64,000 nucleotides of DNA from Holothuria scabra (Eukaryota > Echinodermata > Holothuroidea > Aspidochirotida > Holothuriidae): contig CM074179.1 of NCBI GenBank assembly GCA_037179385.1, positions 70,327,806-70,391,805 on the forward strand, read 5' to 3'. Below are positions 24,852 through 36,900 of the stretch, piece by piece. A model generated the notes under the pieces. That model made no database searches and was not told the origin of the DNA. It saw only the letters and a list, made by a program, of their open reading frames with translations. Made by a program: the position numbers and the translations under genes. The stretch's first letter is position 1, and each line of letters opens with the position of its first letter.

Positions 24852-26835
24852 GGGGTCACTGCCTTTCTCACTTGGACCAAACTGCCCGGAGAGGACGTAA
24901 GGATGCTCACTGAAGCGTCTTTTAAATACAATGTATAGAAAAAATGCGCACCGCAATTTACTTTCGAATTTCTGTTTGCAGTTACGAATTTGTTTCATAA
25001 GTTTAGAAACAAAAATATGGAACACCCCAATAGCTCTCGTGCCTTTCGTGAAAAAAATTCCGCACTTTCGGAAAAAGGCTATATGCTTGCGGGTTTGCAG
25101 TTCCTTCTTAAATGGGAAGATTGTCGTTTACAAACATTCTAAAAAATTCGCACGGCATTTTGCTTTTTCTTTAAATAAAAAAAAATTGCAAGTTAGGAAA
25201 ACATGGATTACATAATTTTGGTGACCTTTGTAACTTTAACTTTCAAGTAAAAAGAAAAAGGGAAAGGAAGAGAGTGCCGACAGTTTCTTTTCAAAATCTG
25301 GAACGTTCCAAGAGCTTTCGTACCTTCCGTCGGAAAATTCCTTCACTTTCGGGAATATAATTGCGGGTTTGCTTCTGTTTAAAACACTCCAGCAAGTTCG
25401 GAAAAAGGTACCTCCATGCGGGTTTGCAGTTTCTTCCTGAAACAGGAAGATTTTCTTTAACAAACGTTCCAAAAATTTGCCCTTTTTTGTAGTAAAAAAA
25501 TCGCACGGTAAGTAAACACAAATTACATAACTTGGGTGACCTTTGTAACCTAACCCCAAGCTTGAAACATCATGCGTTTTTATGAAAAAAGAAAAAGGGA
25601 AAGAGAAAGAGAGAAGACCGCGGCAAATTACTTTTTTTAAAATCTGGAACGTTCCAAGAGCTTTCGTACCTTCCATCGGAAATATTCCGGCATGTTCGGG
25701 AATGTTATTGCGAGTTTGAAAATCCCCCCGTAACGGAACGCTAATTTTTCAACTTTCGTAAAAAAATGTATGACTTAAAAAAGGAAAAACTTTTATCACT
25801 TGCATTACGGTACCTTTGAAAATTACATCCGTTAGCTAAAATTTCATTAGTCTTTTTAAATGCAAAGAAGGAAAAGGGAGTGCCACCATTTACTTTCAAA
25901 TTTCTGTTTGCAGTTATGAATAATATTTCAAAAGTTTGGAAAGGAAAATATGGAACGTCACAAAAGCTTTCGTACCTTCGGGAGAAATTATTTCCACACG
26001 TTCGGAAAGAGGAGATGTGTTTACGGGTTTGCAAAGCATTCTCGTAACAAGACAACTTTTCAGACTTTCGTAAAACTTTTTGCATGTTCCTAAAAAGGGA
26101 AACAATGATGACTTGTACGACCTTTGAATATTACATCCGTTTGCTGAAATTAAGTGCTTTTTCTTTCTTATCTCTCTATAAACAAGGGGGAAAAAAAGCT
26201 GCTATTTTCTTTCAAATTTCTTTGTGAAATTATGAATGGGCCTAAATCTCGTACGTTTGGAAAGCAAAACGTCAACGTTTTAAAATGCAGTGTACCCAGC
26301 ATGAACTCAAATTAATTAGTCCATCGTTGCTACCGTAGCAGATGAACAACCCTCTTGCGATAAAAACGCTGATCTCGTGATCATTTCTAGCGATAGACTA
26401 GTAACGGTACGATTTTTCTTTTCAAAATAAAAAATTTCAATGTTAACCATAAAGGCGACTACAGTAGTACTATTCTCAGCAGTATAGCACGGTATCATCA
26501 TACTCTAATCAAACTGTAAATAAACTGCACAACACACATGTAGGCCTATGTCTTCTCCATCGATCGAAGCTTCTAGCTTTTGCTCTCCGTATCAAAGACA
26601 GCTTACGTTCCCGACAATAAGCTGGTAGTGAACTTCGCAATTCATCCTGCGCTAAGCCGGTCTATTCATGCCAGACACCCATTGTGTTGCACACAATAGT
26701 GTGCTGGCATGCCTGCTCATTTAACTTCGGAAACCTTCGGAAAAAACCGTGTGACGTCAATGCACATATTCATAGCTCTCCGGAGGCAATTGTTGTCCGG
26801 GCAGTTCGGGGCAAGTGAGTATGGCAGTGATCCCT
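24852..26835. mobile_element. Non-autonomous DNA transposon, 1,984 bp, TA-flanked
   Basis: The left arm (GGGGTCACTGCCTTTCTCAC, then CAAACTGCCCGGAGAG) matches the reverse complement of the right arm (AGGGATCACTGCCATACTCAC, then GAACTGCCCGGACAA) over about 45 bp. TA lies on both sides (24850-24851 and 26836-26837), the Tc1/mariner-type target, though TA alone is weak evidence. The inside is four to five degenerate direct repeats of roughly 320 bp starting near 24940, 25270, 25610, 25880 and 26200, each with AAGCTTTCGTACCTTC-like and GCGGGTTTGCAG words. No transposase frame is visible; open frames inside are short and shared between repeats. Confidence 0.7.
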
Positions 26836-27269
26836 TATTTTTACCTGCTCTCAAATAAAACTTGCTGTTACTTTAAAACAATCTACCACTTGTCCTGTTT
26901 GCTACCTCTACACAGAAAACAGGGTTTATTCAGCTGTCAAGCAGAAAGCGAGTGATTAATGAAGTGTGATAATAGAATGAGGATAAGGTTACCCCACAGA
27001 GCACAGCAGTATTAAAGAGACATATTATAGAATCCATGCATTGCTTCCACTGGCAGAGAGACCAGTTTAATGCAGAGTGACCTGTGCTCAGTGAAATCTA
27101 CAGATTTCAGTTATTGCCCTCTTAAAACTTTGAATGATCCAAAATATGTGTACAACCCAAAGGAATCATTACTGAACGAACAAAAAGGACAAATTTCTAA
27201 GGTGTTTGAGTGCGTAAGCATGCAAAACCAGGTGAGATAAAAAATCTATTGAAATTATCTTTATCTAGC
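26836..27269. other. Non-coding stretch, nothing recognised
   Basis: There is no exon, repeat or RNA gene that I can support between the TA-flanked element and the microsatellite/hairpin element. Confidence 0.4.
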
Positions 27270-27692
27270 TTACAAGATTTTCTAAATAACATTTCTAGCA
27301 GTTGACCTCCAGTGACCTTGATGACCTTTGACCTTAACCAAACACAGATTGATTTGAAATCTGTCCTTTCTACCTTAAAATACTGTGTTAAAACGTTTTT
27401 CAGTGTTTGACCCCTGGTGACCTCAGATGACCCCTTGACCTTCACCGAACATATCCAATTTCATCCTTACACCATAACACATCCACGCACCAAGTATGAC
27501 ATCTATCCAAGTTTCCTAACTAGAAATATCCTGTTGAGAAGGTTTTTAGTTTTTGACCTCTGGTGACCCCAAATGACCTTTGACCTCCACCAAAAATGAT
27601 AGGGCACACCTTCTCCCTATGACAAATCTATGTACCAAATCCAAGTTCCATCCAACCTTCCCTTGTTGAGTTAGAGCGTACCGAAGCAAGTG

Positions 27693-27728
<36 letters not shown>

Positions 27729-27780
27729 ACACACACACGCCAACCTGACTACATAGGTTCCTTTGCTACCGCAAGGAACC
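27270..27780 (+). mobile_element. Non-autonomous element: GACCTTTGACC body, (CA)n, terminal hairpin
   Basis: GACCTCCAGTGACC and AATGACCTTTGACCTCCACC words recur three times, then a (CA)n run (about 27692-27738) and a hairpin at 27756-27780 with arms GGTTCCTTTGC and GCAAGGAACC. It has the same architecture as the element at 4010-4484 but a different microsatellite and hairpin. Class uncertain (pearl-like; perhaps Helitron-related). Confidence 0.45.
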
Positions 27781-29898
27781 AAAAAGATTGAATGGGTGGT
27801 CAATTTCAACTAAAGGGATAGCAAAGTGGGAATCATATCAGAAATTTCTATAAAGTCTACTTTCCCTGAGAAAACCAAGGATGAGGGAAGAATCAGTTTG
27901 TTCAGAGTTTTTAGATCAGGTACTGTACGGTGTAGTATTTCTGGCGAATATGGGAGTATTCACAGCAGCTGCAAAGAGTGCAAGAAAAACAAGAACTTCC
28001 AACATGCAAAGTTCAGTCGGCTGAAGACGTTTAAACCCTGCACAAAAAAAGAGGTCACAAAGGATAACTGAGAAGAAACTGTATAGCCCCCTGGATGTGA
28101 TGGAAATTGCCTTACCCAGTAGTAAAAACTGTTGTTGTACACAAAATGTGCCAGTTGCAATGAACAGATATGTGAATCAGATCACATTGTTTCATGAGTT
28201 AAAAAGGAATGTTTAATATCAACAAACTGATAAATGTTTCTCCATGGTTTATTTCAGAATAATATATTTATTTGGTATACATACAGGCAGAAATATATAA
28301 GAACTTTAACTACTGTACCATTATAAAAACTTTTCAAAACCTTCATCCCAGTAAACTTCCCTTGCATTGCTGCAATAGGATTTGACAAATACTTTAAATA
28401 GAGAACTACTGTAAAATCAACAGTCTACCACATTAAACTTACCCTGAAATCATTTCAAATATGCAAAGCATAAAAAGTACGTTGTACTGTATATAAAGAA
28501 GTGGTCCTACCTTGTCCATAATATGAGGCACAAATCACTTAATTTGAAGCAAATAGCTTTCACCTTTTGCCAGAGAGTCGTTAGCAGCATCTTGCCTAAC
28601 CATTGTAACAAATAGCCTTAAAAAGTCTCATACAATCGATGACAACATCCTGCTTGACATTCATTCAGACAACGCAGCATTTCTCTGGTCGGTGAGCAAT
28701 AGACTGAGCAATCACTTGTATTCCAAATTAAAATCAGGCACTCCATAGAGCCACCACTGTGTGCTGTTATACAGCTTCAAGTATTTTATCATAAAAAAAG
28801 GCTTAATAATGTGCTAATTATTCCAGAAAGATTACTTGTGGGTGAAGAGATTCAAGCTTGTCAGTAGAATTATTTTGCCTTTGTTGAAATCAGGAGGTAT
28901 TAATTTTTATCTCTGGAGAGAGAGATCCTTACTCCTTCATAGTTGCTATTAGAATCCAAGTAATCTTTTAGCTCAACTATGCAAACTTCAAAAATAACTT
29001 GCAACTCTCACATCTTTATAAAGTAAAGACTTTGATATAAATAATCTCCTAGTTTTGTAATAGGAACTTCTCGGCCAGGCTTCAAAATGGATTATACACT
29101 AAGTATTACACAAGATATGCAAACAAGTACATTATTTTGTTTCAAAATGTTAACATAATTTCCAGTTTAAAAATGATACAAAAGTATAAACTATTTTTTT
29201 CTTTATTTGAAGGCATGAGACGAATACTTACAAACTACACAAGATTTCATGGAAAGATTCAAGTATGTCATGATACCCCAACAAAGACTTGGACATTTCA
29301 GTAGATATTACAAGCAATTAACTCAAACGATGATATGGTAATTAAAAGCACTTACAAAATTTTTATGTTCCTACTATACAACCCCCAACCAGGGAGTGTT
29401 TGAAAATTTCCAGGTTTGGAAGACAAGCTTAAATAACATTGGCATTGGTATATTCTAGAACTTTTACAAATAATGGCTTTTTTCCTGGTGTGGTTAAAGT
29501 TTGTAGTATGGTAGTTTTTTTAATAACTCCCTCCAGGATTTTCTCCCCTTTTGAGCCAAAACAGTTTTGTTCACAATTGCAACACTCGACACAGCAATTG
29601 CCTTCCTCTTCCATATAACAGCGGAAGTTCTCTAAGAGGCATTTATGTTTCATGCTATCAACATTTGGAATTCCTTACCTGATATTCTAATAACTAAGCA
29701 CTTTGATCCTCCTTTAGATATGTAACTTAAGCAGATTACTTTTCAATCAATATTGACTGATAATACTAGAACATTTGCTTGTTCTTAACTTTAACTTTAG
29801 CAGCACCATAACCATTCACTTTAGATCTTTCTCCTTGAAGAGGCATTGGAGGGGGGAGTGGGAAATGTAGTGTGTGGGGTCACGGTAACATAATGTGT

Positions 29899-29916
29899 GG
29901 GTAGGGTAGGGTGGGG
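29899..29916 (+). other. Potential G-quadruplex, GGGTAGGGTAGGGTGGGG
   Basis: Four G-runs of three or more are separated by one- or two-base loops, the canonical quadruplex pattern, inside a G/T-rich stretch at 29845-29965. It lies on the strand opposite the phosphatase transcript, so it would act at the DNA level. Confidence 0.6.
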
Positions 29917-30022
29917 TACAGGTAGGGTATGTGGGGCAAGGGTAAGGTAGGATGGGTGATAACCGAGGAGGGATCTAGGGGTGTAATATCGGACAGTTAT
30001 TCATGGTCGAATGTGTTTTCTC

Positions 30023-30028
30023 TTTATT
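30023..30028 (-). other. Possible polyadenylation signal AATAAA
   Basis: TTTATT on the plus strand reads AATAAA on the minus strand, about 720 bp past the phosphatase stop codon. It is only a motif match and other sites are possible. Confidence 0.25.
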
Positions 30029-30747
30029 TTGATATCACCTGTCTTCAAGTGCTTTTTCAGTTTGAACTATCCTAGTTTTTTTCCTTTTCATTCTCATTGG
30101 CCCAATACAGTATGCTTGAGCCTTTCCTTACAACATTTCTCACAGTCAGGCAGGACAGGGGAGGGAGGGGATGCCTTTTCTCTGATATTCCTGATGAGGC
30201 CAATTGAAACTGATATTTGTAGGCTTACATTGGGATAATCATGCTTCTTCCTCCAGCCTTCAAATGGCTGTAGCCTGAGGCCTAATTATCAACAACTTTT
30301 TTGTCTTTTACACACAGATCCCTGGTGCCCCATGGGGCGATCCCCTCTGCCCCGCATGTGCAGCATAGTGGATCAATTTTTGAAAATGACTATAGCCAAT
30401 AGTTAATCAAAGAAAATATGATACTCTCATTATTGGGTATCCCATTGTAGAACGTCATTGGGTCATCACATGCATAACAAATTATTCCTCTTTCTAGCAG
30501 GAAACTGGAGATATATCGAAAATAAAAACAACCAAGCCACTGTGCCCAACTCCCCCCATGTATGCCTGGGTTATCCTGTAATTCAAATATGTAAGATACA
30601 GAAACAGTGTGCCAAAGAGACACATACACAAAATAAAAATAAAAAAATAAAAACATGCAGTCACCCGATTTTTCTTTGTCTACCGACAGATTACATAGCC
30701 AACATGGACCTACTGTAAGATGCTTCACAATGTGCAGGTACTGTACT

Positions 30748-30947
30748 CTACGTCTCCTTTGTACTCTGTAATTTGACATTCAGTTGGCATAGTTGCTTCA
30801 AAAAGTTGTTGTTTGGTCCAATATTTCGTCTAGCTTTAACAAAGCCGGTTGCCTTTTGTGCCGTCATCCCTTTCTTGATCATTAAGTATGCAATGACCAT
30901 TGTAGATGCACGGCTAAATCCCTTCATACAATGTACAAGGATCTTGC
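30748..30947 (-). CDS. Phosphatase exon 4: catalytic P-loop and C-terminus
   Basis: The acceptor is TTAATTTGTAG. Two bases complete Gly122, then 65 codons and TAG at 30750-30748. It holds KILVHCMKGFSR, the Cys-x5-Arg signature, followed by STMVIAYLMIKKG and RRNIGPNNNFLKQLCQLN, which closely follow DUSP3 (REIGPNDGFLAQLCQLN). There is no second copy of this exon in the window. Confidence 0.95.
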
Positions 30948-33900
30948 CTACAAATTAAAAGAAAGAATAAATCCAACTGTAGAAGGGATGCAGGAGTTAC
31001 TGAAAAAAATGCTGCAGTAAAATCAATGTTAGGCCTACACTGAAAAGTCCCCACTACTCTCCTCCCAAACAGAAAAAGGAAACAATCATGGCTGGAAAAA
31101 ACAGCAACTTGGGAAGCTCACTACAGGGAAAATTTGGTTTCTGGAGGGAAATTTGACTTCTTTTGTACATGTTAACATGTGAAGTGTCTGGGAAATTTTG
31201 ACTGGCTTACTAGGAAATTTGATTTGCTTGCTGGGAAACTTACACTTTTCCAGCCCTGGAAACAATTCTGGCAAGAAGGATTTTTTTTTTTTCAATTAAA
31301 TGACAATAACAATGCCAAATTTTAATAAAACCAGCTGATATAAAAAAAAAAATGTTTGAATGTAAAAAGGAATCAATAGTCTCCTCTGCACACAAGTGCT
31401 TTTTATTTCAAAAACAAAATAGCAATTTTTGTTCTGGAGTGATAAAAGTAAGGATATCTTATGTCTTTATCAGAACAAAAGCACCTAAAACTTGGCGTTT
31501 GTGATATTGTCTAAGATAGGTAGAAGATAACCATGTACTTTCTATCTTTTTGGTTGTCTGATGTACTTTTGTTTGTAATTTACTAAAGCACAATTTTCTA
31601 CATCTGCAGGAGAAAATGTTACAAAATTCTTTTAAGTAGTATTGAGACAGTGGTATGGCCTATCGTTCTACAAAATAAAAATTCAGTGTTTGTTTTCTTT
31701 AGCAGAGATGTCAATTACAAAATGCAAGCTGGACCGATAGAATTCTATTTGGCTCAGTCCATAAACTAGGGGTCCAATAGTGTGACATAAGGTCAAAATT
31801 TAAAAATCATTTTATCTGATTGAAATTTACACTCATGACAGAGTATCCACAGCAGTTATAAAAAATACAAATATTTTTGCATTAGGCATTATGTATGCAA
31901 GAGGAGACACATTCAAACATAAACTTGGCCAGTAAATTGACCAACATAAACGGGGACACCAAAGCAGTCTTTAACCTTCTTCCAAAAGAATGATGAAAAT
32001 CTGAAATGGTTGAAAATTACTATTTGAATGTGTTTTAGTACCCATTGTGACAAGAACATGGTAAAAGTTTGAAAAAATACTCCAAAAATTAGGAAAGTCA
32101 GTTTCATTTTTCTCAAAAATTTTTAGTTGCCAAAATGTCTACATAATTACATATTTTTGTACAATTTTGAATGATTTTTACCAATTAATGATGTTTAAGT
32201 ATTCAAATTTTCCTCTTTGACACCCCAAGATTGTTAGACTTAACATTTGAAATCTTATTTATTGTCCCTTCATGGACAAAAGTAATATTAGCAATATTGT
32301 CGTGTGTAACAGGGACACCAAGATTTGGTGTCCCCATAACACCTAACATTCAAAGTGCCAGTTTGATTTTTAAATGTTAAGTTGTGCTGGCAACTTTCAA
32401 ATACAACAAAAACCACTGTTTGCAGTTACAGTACACTGTAAGATAGAATAATAGGATCCATTTTCATCAATTTTTTGTTTGCTAACGGCGGACATAACTC
32501 TGACAGGAAGGGGGACACCAAAAAATCAGATGTTCATTAGGAATGAATACAAGATTCTCAACCCATGGGATTAACTTTTCTGGTAATATTCTGGGACGTT
32601 CTATTCATGATTGTACCTTTGTTCACCCAAAAATTAATTAGTTTGTGCGATTGGTGAAACATCAAACTTTAACAACATACTGTAACTCACTAAGGGGGAC
32701 ACCAAAATTCTGTCCATATCGAATTTTACCCAGAAAATCTTTTGTTTTGATTTTTTCTTTCCAAATGAGCTACTATCTAAAAGAGTTTGGCCTTTTTTTT
32801 GTATCAAGAAAACTATGGCCACCTGAGAATGATCATATCTGTAGAAATGATAGAATATACATTAAAAAACCAACATAACTGGGGTGACACCAAAAAGTTA
32901 TGTCTGCCAAGTTGTTTTCAATAGTACAGTATCATTTGGAAAATTGGGTGGAGTGCTCATGCTCATATTTTTATGAATGTTGACTTTTGGTAATACCCTT
33001 ACCATGACACATGAGCAAAGTAATTCAGTCTGTGATAAGTATGTTTTTCTGACTATTTAAATTTGTATATTTGTATGTCACAGCCATTACGCAAAAATGA
33101 GGGGGGACACCAAAGCAAGAAGTCTATTTTCTAAAAAAAACTTAACTTTGGATATTCAGTTTATATATCATAAGATAGCCTAGTTGGTAAAGGATAATAG
33201 GAAACCTGAGGCACTTGTTTGATGTATTCTCTGGTTTTGAAATATAGCATTATATTATAAAGTCAGTAAAAACCCCATTGGACCCCTAGTGTATGGATTG
33301 AGCCATTTCCAAATGTATATTTTTTTTATTCTAGGTTCAAGGTACACTTTAACTCATCCCATGTTAAATCAAGTGTAAGGTAACTGTAAGATACTGAGGT
33401 TCTGCATTCTGCTTTATATTTTTTTATTCTAGGCCTGAGGTACAGTTTAATTCATCATCATGTTAAATCAAGTGTAAGGTAACTGTAAGATACTGAGGTT
33501 CTGCATTCTGCTTTATATTTTTTATTCTAGGCTTGAGGTACACTTTAACTCATCCCAATGTTAAATCAAGTGTAAGGTAACTGTAAGATACTGAGGTTCT
33601 GAATTCTTCTTTATATTTTTTATTCTAGGTTTGAGGTACACTTTAACTCATCCCCATGTTAAATCAAGTGTAAGGTAACTGTAAGATACTGAGGTTCTGC
33701 ATTCTGCTTTATATTTTTTTATTCTAGGCTTGAGGTACACTTTTACTCATCCCAATGTTAAATCAAGTGTAAGGTAACTGTAAGATACTGAGGTTCTGAA
33801 TTCTGCTTTTTTTTTTTTATTCTAGGTTTGAGGTACTGTACACTTTAAATCATCCCCATGTTAAATCAACCATATTAAATCTGACCATGAGTGTGTTCCC

Positions 33901-36900
33901 ACTTGAGAACGACCAGGCGAACAGATCCGGTTCAGACCCCAAGCAGGGGGTCAATTCACAAGTGGGAACGCTCTCGTTCCCCATATCAGATCCCCAGAGC
34001 TTGATCGCCCCTTCAAGGAGGATCAGACCGTGCGCAGTGGATCAAGAAAACAAGTGGGAACAAAAACAGGGGATCGAGGTGACTGAGATCAAAAATTGGG
34101 TTTCCCCCTCCACGCTGCATGTTTTACATTTCCTTGAAGACTAACAGTGGTCTGGCTTTAATAATAAGAAATACTTTCTTATAGCCAATGCTCATTGGTA
34201 CTTTGGCATCAAATAAGCTTCTAACAAACATCAACTGCTATTACTGGATGAGTTGCTACTGTAGAGTGAATATGCGGTTTACAAGATTTAAACTTAGGCC
34301 AAAAAGGTTATATTGAAGGATAAGCTTGTTCAAGTTTAATACTGTATAATTTGATAAAAGTTAAGATGCCATCCCCACCTCAAATTCAGTACCAAACCTC
34401 TCATCCCCTATGCAAACAAGATTACTTATAGCACTGCTGAGGACTTCCACTATCCTCTTAGGAGACAGGGGCAGCATACAGTACATTCCACTTATCACCC
34501 AGAATTCTTTCCTAAAAAGAGAACTCATCTCTTTTTTAAAATAATCATTAAACTAATAAAATTTAAGAAAAAATTAAGACCTGCAAATTGGTGGCTTACC
34601 TCCACTAGTCACAGCTTCGTCAATGAACTCTGAAGCAGTGTCAAAATATTCAGCTATTTTGGTAGTCTCATCATCGCTGCAAACAACGCCAAAATACTTA
34701 ATAATCATATCCTGATGAAAAAAAAAACAAGAGTTGCAAGCCAAAATGGTGGGAAGTCATATTAGCACACCAGACAATTGTTTATTCATGTATGGTTTAA
34801 AAACTGAGAACATTGTAGATGCATTACTTTAAGAAAATGAAAACATTGAGCACACAAATTTTTGCAAACACAGATGGCCAGCCACTATTTTCAAACTTGA
34901 AATAAATTTACAGCATGCAGTAAAAGCATTGGGTTCAATACTTACTGTAGGGGAGAGTAATTTATCTAACCTGCCAGTATGGGCAGGTGGAAAAAGGACA
35001 TACAGTACCTAAGTGACTTGGCCATAACGGCTAGTTAGATAAATGACTCTGCCCTTATTTGATTTCTTTTGCCTTACTATATCTTACACCATAGTTTAAG
35101 ATTTTTTCTCACTAATTATCATAACCCTATCTTTTTGTGACAAATAGTTTCCATCTTAACTCTCTCTTTACAGCAACTTGTACAGTACAATGGAAATACA
35201 TACTGAGATTTGACTTTGAACTTTATGAATACTTACAAGAAGGATTACAGTATTTTCACTTGAGAGATTTAAAGAGTCATACAGTTCGAAATAATTGTTT
35301 GTTAGAATTATTAAAATACCTTTGTAAGTCTTTCCTGGACATATACCTGTAAACTGTTTGACTTTTCTGGACTTTACACATTGCCCTGTAAAACAACAGT
35401 GTTGAACAATGCTCGCTCTTCCTTTGCTAGGCCTAGAATACTGTAAGAAAAACTTAAGTATAGTGCTTACTGTAACAGATACAGTACTGTAAATCTTAGT
35501 CAGTTTATGGTTCTTATATTTTAAGGACACAGCTTTCACTGCCAAAAAGAATCCCTTATGCATATTCATTTTTAAATGTTTTGTTCTTCAAATTTAAGAC
35601 AGTTTCAATAATAAAAAATTACAACAAACATCAGTATCATTCCCCCAATCATAAATTTGCATACTTAGTACGTGTAGGTCACGCACGATTAGTCATGATC
35701 TTCGTGCAAAATGCAAAATATCCAATAAAATGATGAATTATTGATTTTGATGCACATTGTGGATACTTCCTAGATATTGTACTTAAATACCTTAATGATA
35801 CTACTGTAACTTCAAATATCCAACCATTTTAATTGCATATTGCCAGACATTAACTCCCCCTCCCATTATAATAATTAATGAAAAAAAAAACATGAAGCAC
35901 TCAACCTTAGTACAGTAATTTTAAATAATCATCAGTGTAATTCGTGTTTTATACACTTTGTTTAACTTATGGAAGCCATGCAAATGGTCCATATAATTTT
36001 GATGATACTTTTGTAATATTATCACTTTATCATCAGAGCCAGAAAATACTGTATAGTCTGGAACAAACGATGAAGAGGGACAACCTGTGGTCCACCTGTC
36101 TCAGTAGTCTCTCGTCTCACTAATGGTGGGTGTCCTCATCTAATTGTTCTGCCCAGGGTTTTAGGGGATAATTAGTTTCTGTTTAACTGACTCACTAAAC
36201 CTAACCTTATCACTTAACACTAACCCTAATACTAGAGCAGTGATGCTGCAGAATCTCAATACTTTGTGGATGTTAAGGAGACAAAGTTTCCCATATTGTT
36301 GCTGATGATATTTGATATAAATAAGGTCCTCCTTTTGGAGCTTTGCATTTTAAAGATTATCCATCTATTGTTAATATACTGATGCATTTCAAGCTCAAAA
36401 ATGATCAAATTCATAAAGAACAATTTTTACAGTAATACTGTTAGACTAAGTGAGGTACAAAATATTGTGCACCATACTGGAACTAAGTAAAGAAGAAATA
36501 ATTAACCAGATATGCAGATCAGAGACATCTTCTAATAAATCCCACAGTCCAATGACAGCTGTTTTCCTTCTGCATCCCACACTATTTTCTCTCAAATCAC
36601 TCTCCCTAATGCTACAGTATTTTCAGTCTCATTCAAACATGTTGGTATTCCACAACTTTTGAAGGAGTGAGAGCTATTTCTCTGCAGATAACTTGAGTGT
36701 TTGCATTGTTACACTGTATTACAAGTGTGTCGAAAACACACCCATTCCATACAGTACAGAATGTTATAGATCCTTAACTACACTTCGATCAACTCTTGAG
36801 GGGTTAATTGTTTCATTACAACTTAGAGACACTTTGATCACTGCCTCCAAGACACATTTTGTGCACTACAATGGAACTCCATAAATTGTAAATAAGCTTG

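Larger units (their letters stand above)
27781..30747. other. Downstream flank / 3' UTR of the phosphatase gene
   Basis: Downstream of the minus-strand stop at 30748 lies about 3 kb without a supported exon. It includes a possible polyadenylation signal (30023-30028) and a G-tract region (29845-29965). Short open frames at 27826, 29429 and 30011 lack splice or protein support. Confidence 0.45.

Noticed and set aside
25236..26105. Open frames with recurring similar peptides on the minus strand
   Set aside because: They are translations of the ~320-bp internal repeats of the TA-flanked element and have no transposase motifs.
27756..27780. Helitron 3' end
   Set aside because: The hairpin is good, but no CTRR follows here or at 4484, and no TC 5' end was located.
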